Assembly: GCA_003427395.1 (NCBI GenBank)
Contig: BFEA01000050.1
Span: forward strand, 320,050 to 344,752
From: Chara braunii
Lineage: Eukaryota; Streptophyta; Charophyceae; Charales; Characeae
Length of the DNA stretch: 24,703 nt
Direction: 5' to 3'
The position numbers and the translations under genes were made by a program. The notes under the pieces are model-generated. The model was not told where the DNA came from and searched no databases. It worked only from the letters and a program-made list of their open reading frames with translations. Positions 1 through 8,563 of the stretch are shown piece by piece. Position 1 is the stretch's first letter. Every line of letters begins with the position of its first letter.

Positions 1-26
1 AGAGAGAGAGAGAGAGAGAGAGAGAG
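1..26. repeat. (AG)n microsatellite at window edge
   Basis: The window opens inside an uninterrupted AG dinucleotide run, so its true left limit is not visible. The right end of the window is also an AG run, preceded by AC repeats. Confidence 0.95.
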
Positions 27-99
27 GAATCCCGACACGCGGAAGTTCTCAGCGCACTGCTGTTGCCACGTGGCACTTCGACTACTAAAGAAAACCAAT

Positions 100-343
100 G
101 AAATAGGGAGGAGGAGGAGAGAAGAAAATGAAGGGAGGAGGAGGAGGAGGAGAGAAGAAGACGAAAGGAGGAGGAGGAGGAGGAGGAGGAGGAGGAGGAG
201 AGAAGAAGACAAAAGGAGGAGGAGGACGAGGAGGACAAGGAGGAGAGAAGAAGACGAAAGGAGGAGGAGGAGAAGAAGAAAAGGAGGAAAGGAGGAGGAG
301 GAGGAGGGGAGGAAGAAGAAGAAGAAGAGGAAGGAAGGAGGTG
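100..343. repeat. Purine-only (GGA/GAA)n tract
   Basis: About 240 bases on the + strand consist almost only of A and G, mostly GGA and GAA triplets with a few GAC or CAA interruptions. The apparent Arg/Gly/Glu/Lys-rich and Pro/Ser-rich reading frames here, on both strands, are products of the triplet repeat and are not called as genes. Mirror-symmetric purine tracts of this kind can form triplex DNA. Confidence 0.9.
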
Positions 344-1370
344 GACACCAATTCACCACGATGGCGATAGCAGCTTGACGGGCGGCGAAGACGGGAGGGC
401 AGCTCGACGGGGCAGCTCGACGGGGAGCGACGACGGCAGCTCGACGAAGATGGGCGGGCTTCGAGACGGCGAGCAGCGACTATGGCGGGTGGGCTTCGAG
501 ACGACAGCAACAGCGGGCGGGCTTCGTGACGGCAGAGAAGCGGAGAATACCGCGTTCAAATTCGAACGAGGCGTCGTAGGCGACCAGGGGGGGGAAACGA
601 GGCCGTTTGTTGGCGGCTGATCGCAACGTAGTCCGAAAACAAGAAGAACTTCGAAGAAGGCCTTCCCCCCGCCTTACCGTCCTACGAAAATCAAAACGTA
701 AAGTTTCGAAGTGCTCCTAGGGGCCGGGGAGGCTGCCACTGGCCGAAAAAGGCCTTTCCTCCCCACGCGAAATTGCGCTGGGCCCACCCGGCGCCAAACC
801 GGGGGACCCAACCAGTTGGGATGCCCGGGACCCCTGTCGGACGAAGGCTGGGCCGCCGGGCGACCCGGATTTTAACACAACTAAACTTGGTTACCGGACA
901 CTATGGAGGGCCCTACCCCAGTATTGTGCTTGCTAGGGGCCATCCCCCCAGTGTCCTGGCCAGGGGTTCGAGTGCCTATGTGTGTGGCCGGCCATATCGG
1001 CTGCCCACTCATGTCTCTGGGCTGACAAACTGGTTTCGCTGCATGGTTCAATGGTCACTTGCTCATCCACGGCTGAATGTCAATTCTAAGCACAGGCCAC
1101 ATCGCTCCTCTGAACGTCCACATGTAGCGGGCCTACCTACCCCAGCAATTGCCAGAGGGGCGACAAGAACTAATGTGAACGCCGCCGTATGGACAGAAAC
1201 TCAGCCTGCAGTAGCAGGCAACATCGATATATGTTGAAGTTGCTGTGGGAGATGATTGCCAGCACCCTACTGTTGTTGGTGCTGGTGAATGTGTGCCGCC
1301 ACAGACTGAAGAACGAATGCACCATAGTTTTGCAGGTGACCACAAAAAAGAGAGCTGAGAGGTCAAGATG
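344..1370. other. GC-rich stretch without a recognisable gene
   Basis: Short imperfect repeats of a TCGACGGGGC/GGCGGGCTTCGAGACG type occur at 375-530. From about 770 to 1240 there is GC-rich sequence with an open frame that has no ATG at its start and no recognisable domain. A CCCAACCAGTTGGG palindrome near 806-819 also occurs, as its near-identical complement, in the tandem array at 16.5-17.1 kb. An acceptor-like TTTTGCAG lies just before 1337. Confidence 0.5.
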
Positions 1371-1375
1371 AGGAG

Positions 1376-1582
1376 ATGGATAATCTCTTGCCACACCCTC
1401 CTCCTACTCTTTCTTCCCCCGATGACCCTCCGCCATCACCAGGGGCCATCACAGCTGCATCGTCTGCTGAGCCATTCCCTCTGTCTACTTCCTCCCCTTC
1501 TCTGTCCTCCACCCCTTCATCATTGTCGTCATTTCCAACACATTCATTGTCAAGTCGGCAGTCTGAGGTGCCTCTTCGATGA
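1376..1582 (+). CDS. Pro/Ser-rich short ORF, possible upstream exon of the RING-module locus
   Basis: An ATG-started 68-residue frame rich in proline, serine and threonine, with repeated PSSLSS-type stretches. No domain is recognised. It precedes the cysteine-rich modules at 1836-3839 on the same strand, so it may be a low-complexity N-terminal exon of the same ancestral gene. The open frame extends upstream without a stop to about 1344. A shadow on the opposite strand is also open, as expected from skewed composition. No splice donor that would join it to later modules is clear, so this is a tentative call. Confidence 0.25.
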   Translation: MDNLLPHPPPTLSSPDDPPPSPGAITAASSAEPFPLSTSSPSLSSTPSSLSSFPTHSLSSRQSEVPLR

Positions 1583-1835
1583 AGATGTTCGCCATCTCCA
1601 CTGCTGTCTCCCTGGCAGCGGGCCCAAGTGCACTTACTGGGTAATACTACCTCATAGGGTCGTACTATTACCGATTGGCAGAGTCCCGCTCGGTCTGTGT
1701 GAATATGCGAATGTGCGGTTGCAAGCTCCGTTGCTTTGGAGGAACAATCCGACTGACCCTCCCCCACTCCCCTCTACCCGGCCCGACTGCATTTCTTGCC
1801 TGTGCAGATCAGACGGATTCTAGCATCGATCGTAG

Positions 1836-2024
1836 GGGGCCCCTTCTGAGGAGGTTGCTGCTCTATGTCATGCCTGCCTTTGCCATGGAAACTGTGACTC
1901 ATCTTTGTCTGCATTCCTCCCCCCTCCTCCCCCCTCCNCCCCCCTTATTATGTGCCCAATATGCCATGATGGTCTTGACATGCCTTGCTTGAATGAGTGT
2001 GAGCTTGAGCGTTTGCACGGCTAG
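1836..2024 (+). pseudogene. RING-like module 1 (partial) of a cysteine-rich host gene
   Basis: One frame encodes a cluster of Cys/His residues (LCHACLCHGNC), a proline-rich spacer, and then CPIC followed by GLDMPCLNEC. The same CPxC-x2-GLDxPCLNxC block recurs at 3017-3064, so the two are paralogous modules. CPxC is the typical second zinc-ligand pair of RING fingers, which usually act as E3 ubiquitin ligases; that function is inferred only from the family. A TAG bounds the frame upstream (1833) and another ends it (2022). The C-terminal half expected after CLNEC appears only after a frame change. An undetermined base (N) lies at 1938 in a C-rich run. A possible acceptor (TTGCCTGTGCAG) ends at 1807. 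Confidence 0.4.
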
Positions 2025-2431
2025 CAGCCGCCCTGAGCACAAGTGCGGCTGATCAGCTTCCGATTCCCACATCTGGTCCACCCAGTTCTCACCCACCTGA
2101 CCTGCCCCTCTCTCATCCACCTAGCCCTGCTTGCTCCCCTGTCCCAAATGACAATGACCCGACTCTTGATTACCTGATGGAGCCCCGGGATGAAGATCAT
2201 CTCTCTCCGGAGCACATCCGGAGCCAATTGGTCAAGACCACAACGAGTCTCCTCCACCAGTGCAACCCGTAGAATTGAACGAGTCTCTCCCTGCCGTAAG
2301 CATATCCCCCACGCAACCTGCGGAATCAGACAATGTCATAGCCCTATAGCGAGGGCACTGTGTGTACTATGTCATTAATGTATGTCTCCTTGCTTACAAT
2401 TGTAATCCTTATACTGTTTCTGATTTCGCAG
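2025..2431 (+). other. Linker or intron region between RING modules 1 and 2
   Basis: The frame around 2160-2270 reads an acidic, Ser/Pro-containing linker comparable in character to that preceding module 2, and ends in TAG. Downstream there is AT-richer sequence ending in a good acceptor-like TGATTTCGCAG at 2421-2431. I see no zinc-ligand pattern here. Confidence 0.3.
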
Positions 2432-2532
2432 AAGTTGTTCACTGGATAGAAGAAGAGCACCATGCCGTCTGCCCAGAGGATGACAGCGCTGCACCTGGTG
2501 TGAACATAGAAGACCTGGCATGGCATTTATGG
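2432..2532 (+). other. Candidate internal exon (AG/GT bounded)
   Basis: A 101-nt open stretch lies between an acceptor-like TTTCGCAG and a donor-like TGG/GTAGGC. It encodes an acidic segment (VVHWIEEEHHAVCPEDD and onwards) with no named domain. The sequence after it (2533-2646) is pyrimidine-rich near its end and closes with TTATCTTTGCAG, so it reads like an intron. Joining this exon directly to 2647 does not keep the frame used by the downstream RING module, so either the model is incomplete or the locus is broken. Confidence 0.3.
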
Positions 2533-2646
2533 GTAGGCGACTGCAATTCCAGCCTGCTCCGCAAAACCACGTGCCAGGCAGGGATCTGAATATTTGGGCA
2601 TATATCTTATACCGTCCATGTCATTTCAGTTCTCTTATCTTTGCAG

Positions 2647-3337
2647 ACAATTCATGGACCCTATGGGACAATAGCGGTAGGGTGCACACAGCGGGAAATA
2701 CCAACTCTTTCTATCACCAAATGATGGAGGATCATTCAGTCAGGATCATCCATCAGAACAATATGTCGATGAGCACTTGCAAGCACTGCACCCCCCGGAG
2801 AGCAATCCGGGTGATTCTACCACAAACAGTGAAAGGACCTCTCCAGAGGATGGTGGCTGTGCCCTCCCGTTGTGTCGTCGCACAAGTGCAGTTCGTTTGG
2901 CATGTACACGGCATAGCCTTTGCTCCAAACACTATGAAGGGATGGTCACTGCTAGCCTCTCACACGAAAACTGTGATCCCCGGTCCTGTGCTCATCCCCC
3001 TCACCTTTTGATTACTTGCCCAACATGCCGTTGTGGCCTTGATCTGCCATGCTTAAATAACTGTGCACGTCAGCCTTCCATTCTAATGACATGTCAACAA
3101 CATTCCATGTGTCGTCAATGCTTCTAGGAAGCTGTCATAGAAAGTATGTGCCTTTACTGCGTGGACTATCCCTAGTGCCATCACCCTCCACATCCTCTCG
3201 TAGCATGTCCCACATGCGGTGTTGGTCATACACCTACGACAACCACTGGTGGATCTCCCTCTTTCTTGCCAGACGAACAACAGACACAGCAGTCCGAGGA
3301 GGAAAATAGACTTCTATATGAACCACCGGTAGAGTGA
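2647..3337 (+). pseudogene. RING-like modules 2 and 3, one frame with four in-frame TAGs
   Basis: Following an acceptor-like TTTGCAG, one frame runs to a TGA at 3335 and contains TAG at 2672, 2678, 3125 and 3173 but no TAA or TGA. Module 2 (about 2858-3031) shows C-x4-C, then LACTRHSLCSKH, then CPTCR. Module 3 starts at CLNNC (3050-3064), continues with MTCQQHSMCRQC, and closes with CPTCG at 3206-3220, after which comes an acidic Gln-rich tail (DEQQTQQSEEEN). The two later TAGs fall inside module 3 between its ligand pairs, where module 2 has ordinary residues. That the protein pattern persists on both sides of the stops suggests a recently decayed gene; mis-modelled introns or unusual decoding are less likely. 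Confidence 0.45.
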
Positions 3338-3429
3338 TGTGCTCATTGTTTATCACCACCAGGGCAACTTGTTGTGGACCAAATCCTGCAGCAGTTGAAC
3401 GCCCTGCTTTGGACCGATGCTCCCTGTCC

Positions 3430-3637
3430 ATCATAAATACTGAGGAAGCCCAAGGAAGATGCTCCATGCCGCTTTGTGATGACCTGCTGGAGATTCAAGT
3501 AGCATGTGGTTCGCATGCCTTGTGCCGTGAGGATTATGAAGGGATAGTCCATGTGAGTTTTTTGCTTCCATACGTACGACGACAGTCAGTACTGTACTCA
3601 TGTACGGTACCCTGACATGTCATGTCCAATTTGTAGA
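3430..3637 (+). pseudogene. RING-like module 4, frameshifted
   Basis: Cysteine pairs begin at CSMPLC (3460-3477), followed by VACGSHALCREDYEG, which matches LACTRHSLCSKHYEG of module 2. The second half (a YC, a TH and a closing CPICRR at 3623-3637) lies in the next frame. The switch coincides with a six-T run at 3558-3563; one T fewer would keep the frame. The GTGAGT at 3554-3559 could alternatively be a splice donor. Confidence 0.4.
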
Positions 3638-3839
3638 CGGGCTGGAACGACAATGCCTTTATAATTGCGGTCGACGTGCCTCTGTGTTCCTAGCATGTAG
3701 GAGCCAGGTAGCCTGTGACATCTGTCTGTGCCGCGCCATTCGATCCAACAACTGTGACTGCGAGAATTGGATGCGGTGCTTCCATAGTCCACACCTGAAC
3801 CGGTCCTGTCCGGTTTGTAGGGGTGGCCGATTGCCATAG
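3600..3839 (+). pseudogene. RING-like module 5, C-terminal end of the locus
   Basis: The frame reads CLYNC, FLACRSQVACDICLC, then a Cys-rich MRCFHSPHLNRSC segment and CPVCRGG before a TAG at 3837. This is the longest-spaced module. The frame change from module 4 lies around 3650-3660, where about four bases are missing relative to the equivalent junction at 3041-3064. Modules 2/3 and 4/5 thus form two tandem pairs. The last part, 3727-3860, is duplicated at 12781-12914. A RING-type E3 ligase role is only inferred. Confidence 0.4.
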
Positions 3840-3860
3840 GCATTAACTGCTCCTCAACCC
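3727..3860 (+). repeat. Duplicated RING tail, copy A
   Basis: This segment is closely similar to 12781-12914, from the GCGCCATTCGAT/CACACCATTCGAT block, through CPVCRGG/CLVCRGG coding, past the stop into CTGCTCCTC. The homology therefore covers coding and 3' flanking sequence. Confidence 0.8.
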
Positions 3861-3881
3861 AACATGTACTTCACTCCTTTT

Positions 3882-3914
3882 GTGCTACTAACAAATACAT
3901 ACGAATGAGCATCG
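3882..3914 (+). repeat. Head of tandem repeat unit 1, cut by the LTR element
   Basis: The sequence AACAAATACATACGAATGAG and the following CATC match the starts of unit 2 (13270 onward) and unit 3 (13771 onward). In those units it is followed directly by ATTAAGAGAA, which here is found only at 12261, on the far side of the retrotransposon. Confidence 0.75.
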
Positions 3915-4987
3915 TGCAAGGAATATGAGTGTGAACGATATACAGAAAACCAAGTTGCGAAATCACACAGGTGTCAAGGTAGTCATATCCCAGCAGAGAG
4001 TACGAAATGCACCGAGAAACCATCCATATAGAGCAATGCAATGAAGTAATGAGCCAATGTTCAAGCCCGTAGGCCACACCAACACAGTACCCAAAGTCGC
4101 TCCTCTCTGTCTGGCGCCCAGCACCCAATCCTACTCTGCCCGAGTATCCTACCTCCAGCTGGTTCACGCAACAGGCTCACTTCGACTCTCGAAGACCAAT
4201 GTACATGACTGTCAACTCCATAGCCGACCTCTCTTCATGCACCAGGTACGTATCACGTCACCCTCAATCAGACCTTGATTACCCCACACAGCGCCTCCTT
4301 CCCTGAAGACCACCACATCCGCTGTACCCCCTGGCGCCCAGCAGCCCGGCTATGGCCGCCTGCGCCCCACTGCCCTGCAATGCCCCTCCTCAGCACTATG
4401 CGCCCCGTCAGCGCCTTTGGCAGCAACGCAACATCAAGGGAGAGCGCAGCAGCACTTCCGCATTGCCAGCACTGGCCAGAATGCCTGGCCTGGGATGCCT
4501 CACTCCTTTTGTGGAAGTGGCAGCCTCCTGGATGCTGCGTGTGGCTTGGCTGGAAGCTTCCAATAGCTTACGGTTGGGCCTCAGACTCTGCGCCCAGGCT
4601 CGAGACTACAGTTGAGGGCCTGGACCCATTATAGTTGGGCACGGCCTGAGTCTCCGGACTTGGGCTGTTTGCTGCAGCTGTGCAGGGCTCCCAGGCAGGT
4701 GCGTCGGCAGTACTGCTTTTGCAAAGGCCGATGGCCTGCTTCCCAATGTATCGGCCCTGCTTTGTGTGTGTGTGTGCCCAGGCGCAACTGTCAAGGCCTG
4801 GGCCAACTGTATGACACAGATTTGTGAGGCTCACGTGTGCTGCGAGAGCCTGAAAACCCACATATGGATTTTGCCTCTGACGTATATTCAGGCCCGCCTT
4901 CACTTAGGGTGGGCACTCGGCTTGCTGGGGGCCTTAGCCCAGATCATGTGATGTTTGATAGGGCCCCTTGAGGGCTTGTTCTTCACA
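3915..4987 (-). repeat. 3' LTR of the chromovirus
   Basis: This 1073-bp sequence is highly similar to 11156-12257 along its whole length. In element orientation it runs from TGTGAAG to CCTTGCA. Compared with the 5' LTR it lacks about 29 bp, mostly from a block corresponding to 12076-12105 and a smaller one near 12130, and has scattered substitutions. ORFs within both LTRs are not called as genes. Confidence 0.9.
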
Positions 4988-5000
4988 TTCCATCCCCCTT
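4988..5000 (-). promoter_or_regulatory. Polypurine tract (plus-strand priming site)
   Basis: Immediately inside the 3' LTR the minus strand reads AAGGGGGATGGAA before TGTGAAG. A purine run abutting the 3' LTR is the usual RNase H-resistant primer for plus-strand synthesis. Confidence 0.7.
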
Positions 5001-5025
5001 AGCTTCGAAACTCTTCTGAGATGCT

Positions 5026-5592
5026 TCATGCTGGTGCCTTCCCCTTCAGTTTCTTCTCATAATCTACCACGAACTGAGGAGCTGTCTTGACAAGTTCCTC
5101 CTTTGAAATCCATCGATCTTCCCTAGGATCAGTATGATGCCTGAAATGTACTCTGTACTCTCTTGCAGGTTTAGGAGGTATTCCCCTGCCAAGTGGCTTG
5201 GGAACAGGCGTATCTCTATGATCCAAGATGTCGTCGACGCCCACGTGGCCATCCATGGTTGGGGGCAGCATAGATCTCCGTGATGGGAACTGTGCTGTCT
5301 CAGCGAAAGGTGCAAGCTTGGAGGTGTGAAAAACAGGGTAAGTGTGTAGATGACCAGGGATACGAATGACGTACGAGGGACCATCCAAATCATTCCCCAC
5401 TATGTCTAAGACTTTCCAGGGACCGAAATACTGAGGCATTAGTTTCCTAGAGATGCCAAACTTCTGTCCCAACTCACTAGCCTTGACCCAGACACGTTCC
5501 CCTACCTGAAATGTGGACTGTCGGCGACGTTTGTTGTTAGAAGCAATCATAGCTTCCTGAGATTTCTTGATGTGTTCGACAGTCTGCTGCAA
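5026..5592 (-). CDS. Integrase C-terminal region with chromodomain
   Basis: This 188-residue frame continues the integrase polyprotein. The first part (MQQTVEHIKKSQEAM, then VGERVWV) is the conserved GPY/F-type region, with FGPWKVLDIVG and YPVFHTSKLAPF typical of gypsy elements. Residues about 118-172 resemble a chromodomain: VDDILDHR, EYRVHFRHH and DRWISKEEL. Chromodomains bind modified histones and steer insertion to particular chromatin. The frame is the same as the integrase core but separated by an in-frame TGA (5644-5646), with the intervening codons intact, so the two parts were originally one protein. Confidence 0.85.
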   Translation of the reverse strand: MQQTVEHIKKSQEAMIASNNKRRRQSTFQVGERVWVKASELGQKFGISRKLMPQYFGPWKVLDIVGNDLDGPSYVIRIPGHLHTYPVFHTSKLAPFAETAQFPSRRSMLPPTMDGHVGVDDILDHRDTPVPKPLGRGIPPKPAREYRVHFRHHTDPREDRWISKEELVKTAPQFVVDYEKKLKGKAPA

Positions 5593-5643
5593 CAGTTTCT
5601 CATACTGGACACCAAATTCAATGGTTCTAGGAGTTGCCGCAGT

Positions 5644-6270
5644 TCAGTTTTCAGGCAGGAGGAAGTCTAGAGCAGATCTAGGCTTCCATCCCAGATGCAG
5701 TTGATTAGGATTGACGCCGGTGGTGCTGTGTACAACATTGTTGTACAGGTTGGCGATGAGAGGTAATTTCTCATCCCAGTCATCTTGGGTGGGCTTGATG
5801 TAATGCCTCAACAGATGCTGCACCACACGGTTCATCTGTTCAGCCTGCCCATTTGCTTCGGGATGATTCCCATAAGTCGTCTGAAGCTGGCTGCCCATCT
5901 GTTCAGCGGCCGTCTTGCACATCTCACTTGTGAAACACACTCTGTCACTAATGATTGTCTTTGGCAGTCCAAAGTCACGCACCCAGTTGTCTATGAACAA
6001 CTTAATGACGTGCTCAGTCCTGGCAGTCTCCGGCATGGCAATTAGTCTAGCATACTTAGTGAACCTATCCACTATGAAGAAGATGTGCCTCTTCCCATTC
6101 TTGCTGGTCACGAGAGTATTCATGAAGTCCATGGAGATACTCTGCCCTGGGCCGGCAGGAATGGGTAGAGGCTTGAGTAACCCTAGCGGAGCTTGAGTCA
6201 GCGGCTTGTCCCGCTGACAGACTTGACAGACCTGACAGGTTTGTACGTACTTCTTTGCATCGTCTAGCAT
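5644..6270 (-). CDS. Integrase core domain of the chromovirus
   Basis: The 208-residue frame shows the end of the zinc-binding domain (CQVC near residue 12, with a small tandem duplication giving CQVCQVC) followed by the rve core. Catalytic residues are D48 (SMDF), D109 (IISDR) and E144 (NGQAEQ). Only 34 residues separate D109 and E144, where the family has 35: one residue is missing just after the second Asp, in SDRVCFTS. The HHCC histidines lie upstream in a disrupted stretch. The core ends at an in-frame TGA. Confidence 0.9.
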   Translation of the reverse strand: MLDDAKKYVQTCQVCQVCQRDKPLTQAPLGLLKPLPIPAGPGQSISMDFMNTLVTSKNGKRHIFFIVDRFTKYARLIAMPETARTEHVIKLFIDNWVRDFGLPKTIISDRVCFTSEMCKTAAEQMGSQLQTTYGNHPEANGQAEQMNRVVQHLLRHYIKPTQDDWDEKLPLIANLYNNVVHSTTGVNPNQLHLGWKPRSALDFLLPEN

Positions 6271-6656
6271 GTTAGGCCACCAAAATCGCTGTACTAAGTT
6301 AGCACTAGTCTTCTTATAGCCGAAATGTCGTCGCGTCGTGGCATTGTCCTAAAAATAAACTACGCAAAACTTCCCTAGATGGAACAACTAATCTCTTAAA
6401 CCCTGCCTTCTCAAGAAAGAGCAACCCATCCACCATCACAAACTCGTCAGTGGTGGCCTTGTCTTTGGCCTGTAGTTTGTTGATGATGCCCATCGTGATG
6501 GGATCTTCCTTCGCATAGTCTAGTTTGAAGTCATACTGATCTATGACTTCAATCCAACGTTTGAGTGCATCGAGGAAAACTGGTTAGGTCTTGATCCACT
6601 TCGAGGGTCTGATGGTCAGTTCTCAAATAGAAGAACCTCCCTAACAGATAGTGCCT
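6271..6656 (-). pseudogene. Disrupted RNase H tail and integrase zinc-finger region
   Basis: The minus strand still encodes recognisable pieces: the RNase H end (HYLLGRFFYLRTDHQTL), a connection segment (RWIEVIDQYDFKLDY), and the integrase HHCC region (CHDATT). They lie in different frames. The breaks include the TAG at 6657-6659, a frame change around 6595-6605, and another near 6320-6350. Confidence 0.75.
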
Positions 6657-7094
6657 CTAGTGGACAAGTGCCTTGTAGAGAGCATAGAGTTCCCTTTCGT
6701 AGGTGGACTTTACCAACTTGTTTGATGGCATCTTTTTGCTCATGTACTCGACTGGTTTCAACTTTTTCCCTTCCTGCTGAGCCAGCACTGCGCCAATACC
6801 GTATTGGCTTGCGTCAGTGGTTACAACAAATGGCCTTTGTGGGTCGGGTACCATGAGAACCTCATGATGCGTGGGAGCATGCTTCAACCGCTTGAAAGCA
6901 GCCTCACACTCGTCAGTCCAATCCCATGGCGTGTCAAGTCGAGTTAGATCAGTCAAAGGAGATGCGATCGTACTATAATTCTTTACGAAGTTGCGGTAAT
7001 AACCACACATTCCCAAGAATGATCTGACCTCGGTCACAGACTGGGGTCGTGGCCAGTCACGTATGCTAGCCACCATCTTCGGGCCTAATACCAT
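6657..7094 (-). CDS. RT connection and RNase H domain (truncated)
   Basis: After the RT thumb-like segment (SIRDWPRPQSVTEVRSFLG, GYYRNFV) this frame carries the RNase H start: TDASQYGIGAVLAQ with the first catalytic Asp near residue 94, and TYERELYAL with Glu about 135. It ends at a TAG where related elements usually have Trp (LVH-W-RHYL). The frame overlaps the RT ORF end by 29 bases; a single-base insertion near 7083-7088 explains the break. Confidence 0.88.
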   Translation of the reverse strand: MVLGPKMVASIRDWPRPQSVTEVRSFLGMCGYYRNFVKNYSTIASPLTDLTRLDTPWDWTDECEAAFKRLKHAPTHHEVLMVPDPQRPFVVTTDASQYGIGAVLAQQEGKKLKPVEYMSKKMPSNKLVKSTYERELYALYKALVH

Positions 7095-8061
7095 CCGCAG
7101 ATACTTTATGACCCGAGTACAAGATTCGAGTGCGACCGAACTTGCATTTCTCTGCGTTTATCTTATACTTATGTTGTCGGAGGAGTGAAAGTACTTTGTC
7201 TATATGTTGAGCATGCTCCTCGACAATTGTACTAAAGATAAGTATATCGTCAAGGTACACGACGACAAACTTATCTAAGTAGTCATGGAAGATCCTATTC
7301 ATGGTGCGCTGGAATACACCCGGTGCATTGCAGAGGCCAAAGGGCATCACCACAAACGCGTACAAACCGTACCTGGTCTGAAATGTGGTTTTGTGCTGGT
7401 CCTCTGGTCTTATGGCAATCTGATGGTAGCCGGATTTTAAGTCTATCTTGGAATAGTACTTACACCCCTGCACCCTATCCAATAGGTCATCAATGCATGG
7501 TAGAGGCTCTGTGTTCTTAACGGTGATGACATTGAGGCCTCTATAATCAGTGCACATCCTTAGTGTTCCCCCTTTCTTTGGAACAAATAAGACTGGTGAG
7601 CTAAAGGGGGAAGTGCTAGGCCGAATCCAACCCTTTTCTGTGAGCTCTTCCAGTTGCTGACGAAGCTCGTCCAACTCGGCTGGAGGCATCCTATAGATTC
7701 TCCCTTTAGGTGTCTTACTACCTGGGATGATCTCTATGGTATGGACAACCTCCCTGTCTACGACTCCTGAGGGCTCCTCGAACAGATCAGGGTACTTAGC
7801 GATGATGGTTTCTATCTCTGGGGGTGTTTTAACGGCCTCCCCTTTTTCAGAGACATAGATTAAATACATTCCTTCCTTGTGGTTCTGTTTATAGTAGTTA
7901 TAGAAGGCGTCTAAGCACCCATAGGAGTCTATTAACTTATTGGCTTTACACTTAGCCAGTCTAACGGTCCTCCCATTAGGCAACTTGTGCTTCAACATTG
8001 TTGTCCCAGTCAAACTGGGGCTTGGCAACCTCGAGGTAGTACATGCCAAATAACATGTCAA
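7066..8061 (-). CDS. Reverse transcriptase of the chromovirus
   Basis: The 331-residue frame holds a full RT palm and fingers: GWIRPSTSPFSSPVLFVPKK, RMCTDYRGLN, KIDLKSGYHQI with catalytic D207, MPFGLCNAP, and YLDD at about 269-272 inside VVVYLDDILIFS. The first part is a spacer between protease and RT (YPDLFEEPSG is a common marker). There is no ATG at the upstream end, since this is an internal part of a polyprotein. The protease C-terminal part (DLPFDMLFGMYYLEV) is found in another frame at about 8000-8090 with two stops. Confidence 0.93.
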   Translation of the reverse strand: MTCYLACTTSRLPSPSLTGTTMLKHKLPNGRTVRLAKCKANKLIDSYGCLDAFYNYYKQNHKEGMYLIYVSEKGEAVKTPPEIETIIAKYPDLFEEPSGVVDREVVHTIEIIPGSKTPKGRIYRMPPAELDELRQQLEELTEKGWIRPSTSPFSSPVLFVPKKGGTLRMCTDYRGLNVITVKNTEPLPCIDDLLDRVQGCKYYSKIDLKSGYHQIAIRPEDQHKTTFQTRYGLYAFVVMPFGLCNAPGVFQRTMNRIFHDYLDKFVVVYLDDILIFSTIVEEHAQHIDKVLSLLRQHKYKINAEKCKFGRTRILYSGHKVSADGIRPEDGG

Positions 8062-8100
8062 AGGGCAAATCGTCGCTCACCAAGAATGATATTTTATGAC

Positions 8101-8361
8101 TTATCTCTCCTCTGGATAGGAGAATGTGCAGACTACGTCCTTAACGTAGTCCTCCACCGCCATGCGCTCTTTGGTGGCCAAAGTAAATGCTACAGGTCTA
8201 CTAAGGCGTTGCTCCCAGTCCTTTAGGCGCAGTGTGTCAACGCAATCGCGACTTATGAAGTTTCGCGTGGAGCCAATGTCTACGAAGGCGCCGCACTTGC
8301 GACCACCCACACCAACTTCCACAACGAAGTGCTCCCCTCTAGGACCTCTACTCAGTGCCAC
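8101..8361 (-). CDS. Aspartic protease (retropepsin) fragment
   Basis: Residues 25-37 read AFVDIGSTRNFIS, the retropepsin active-site region. The catalytic Asp (28) is present, but the usual DTG or DSG triad reads DIG; Ile replacing Thr/Ser would be expected to harm activity. The frame ends after SYPEER; the second half of the protease lies in a shifted frame just downstream. Confidence 0.8.
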   Translation of the reverse strand: MALSRGPRGEHFVVEVGVGGRKCGAFVDIGSTRNFISRDCVDTLRLKDWEQRLSRPVAFTLATKERMAVEDYVKDVVCTFSYPEER

Positions 8362-8563
8362 CCAAGACTCACGAGGGTCCCTTGCCGACCACTCACCTGA
8401 AGGTCCTCTAAGGCTTCAAACACAACCAACGTACAGAGTATAGTTGGGTCCGGATGCGTCTGCGGGGTGACTAAGGAGTGAATAGCTTCGACCAACTCTC
8501 GAAACGGGGAGGGTACATCACCCGCTACAACGAGAGTAGAAGCAGCTACAACTTCTACCGACC
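8362..8563 (-). other. gag-protease junction in a shifted frame
   Basis: Between the gag stop and the protease another frame remains open and encodes a non-distinctive linker (for example VPSPFRELVEAIHSLV). I see no CCHC zinc knuckle here or in gag, so the nucleocapsid motif is absent or lost. Confidence 0.5.

Noticed and set aside
773-1237. 154-codon open frame on the + strand
   Set aside because: It begins at TTG with no ATG, has no recognisable motif and lies in GC-rich sequence where stops are rare.
3915-4987. Two 100-residue frames in the LTRs, present in both copies
   Set aside because: They are in LTR sequence on the opposite strand to the element, start in various frames and show no domain; shared presence only reflects LTR identity.
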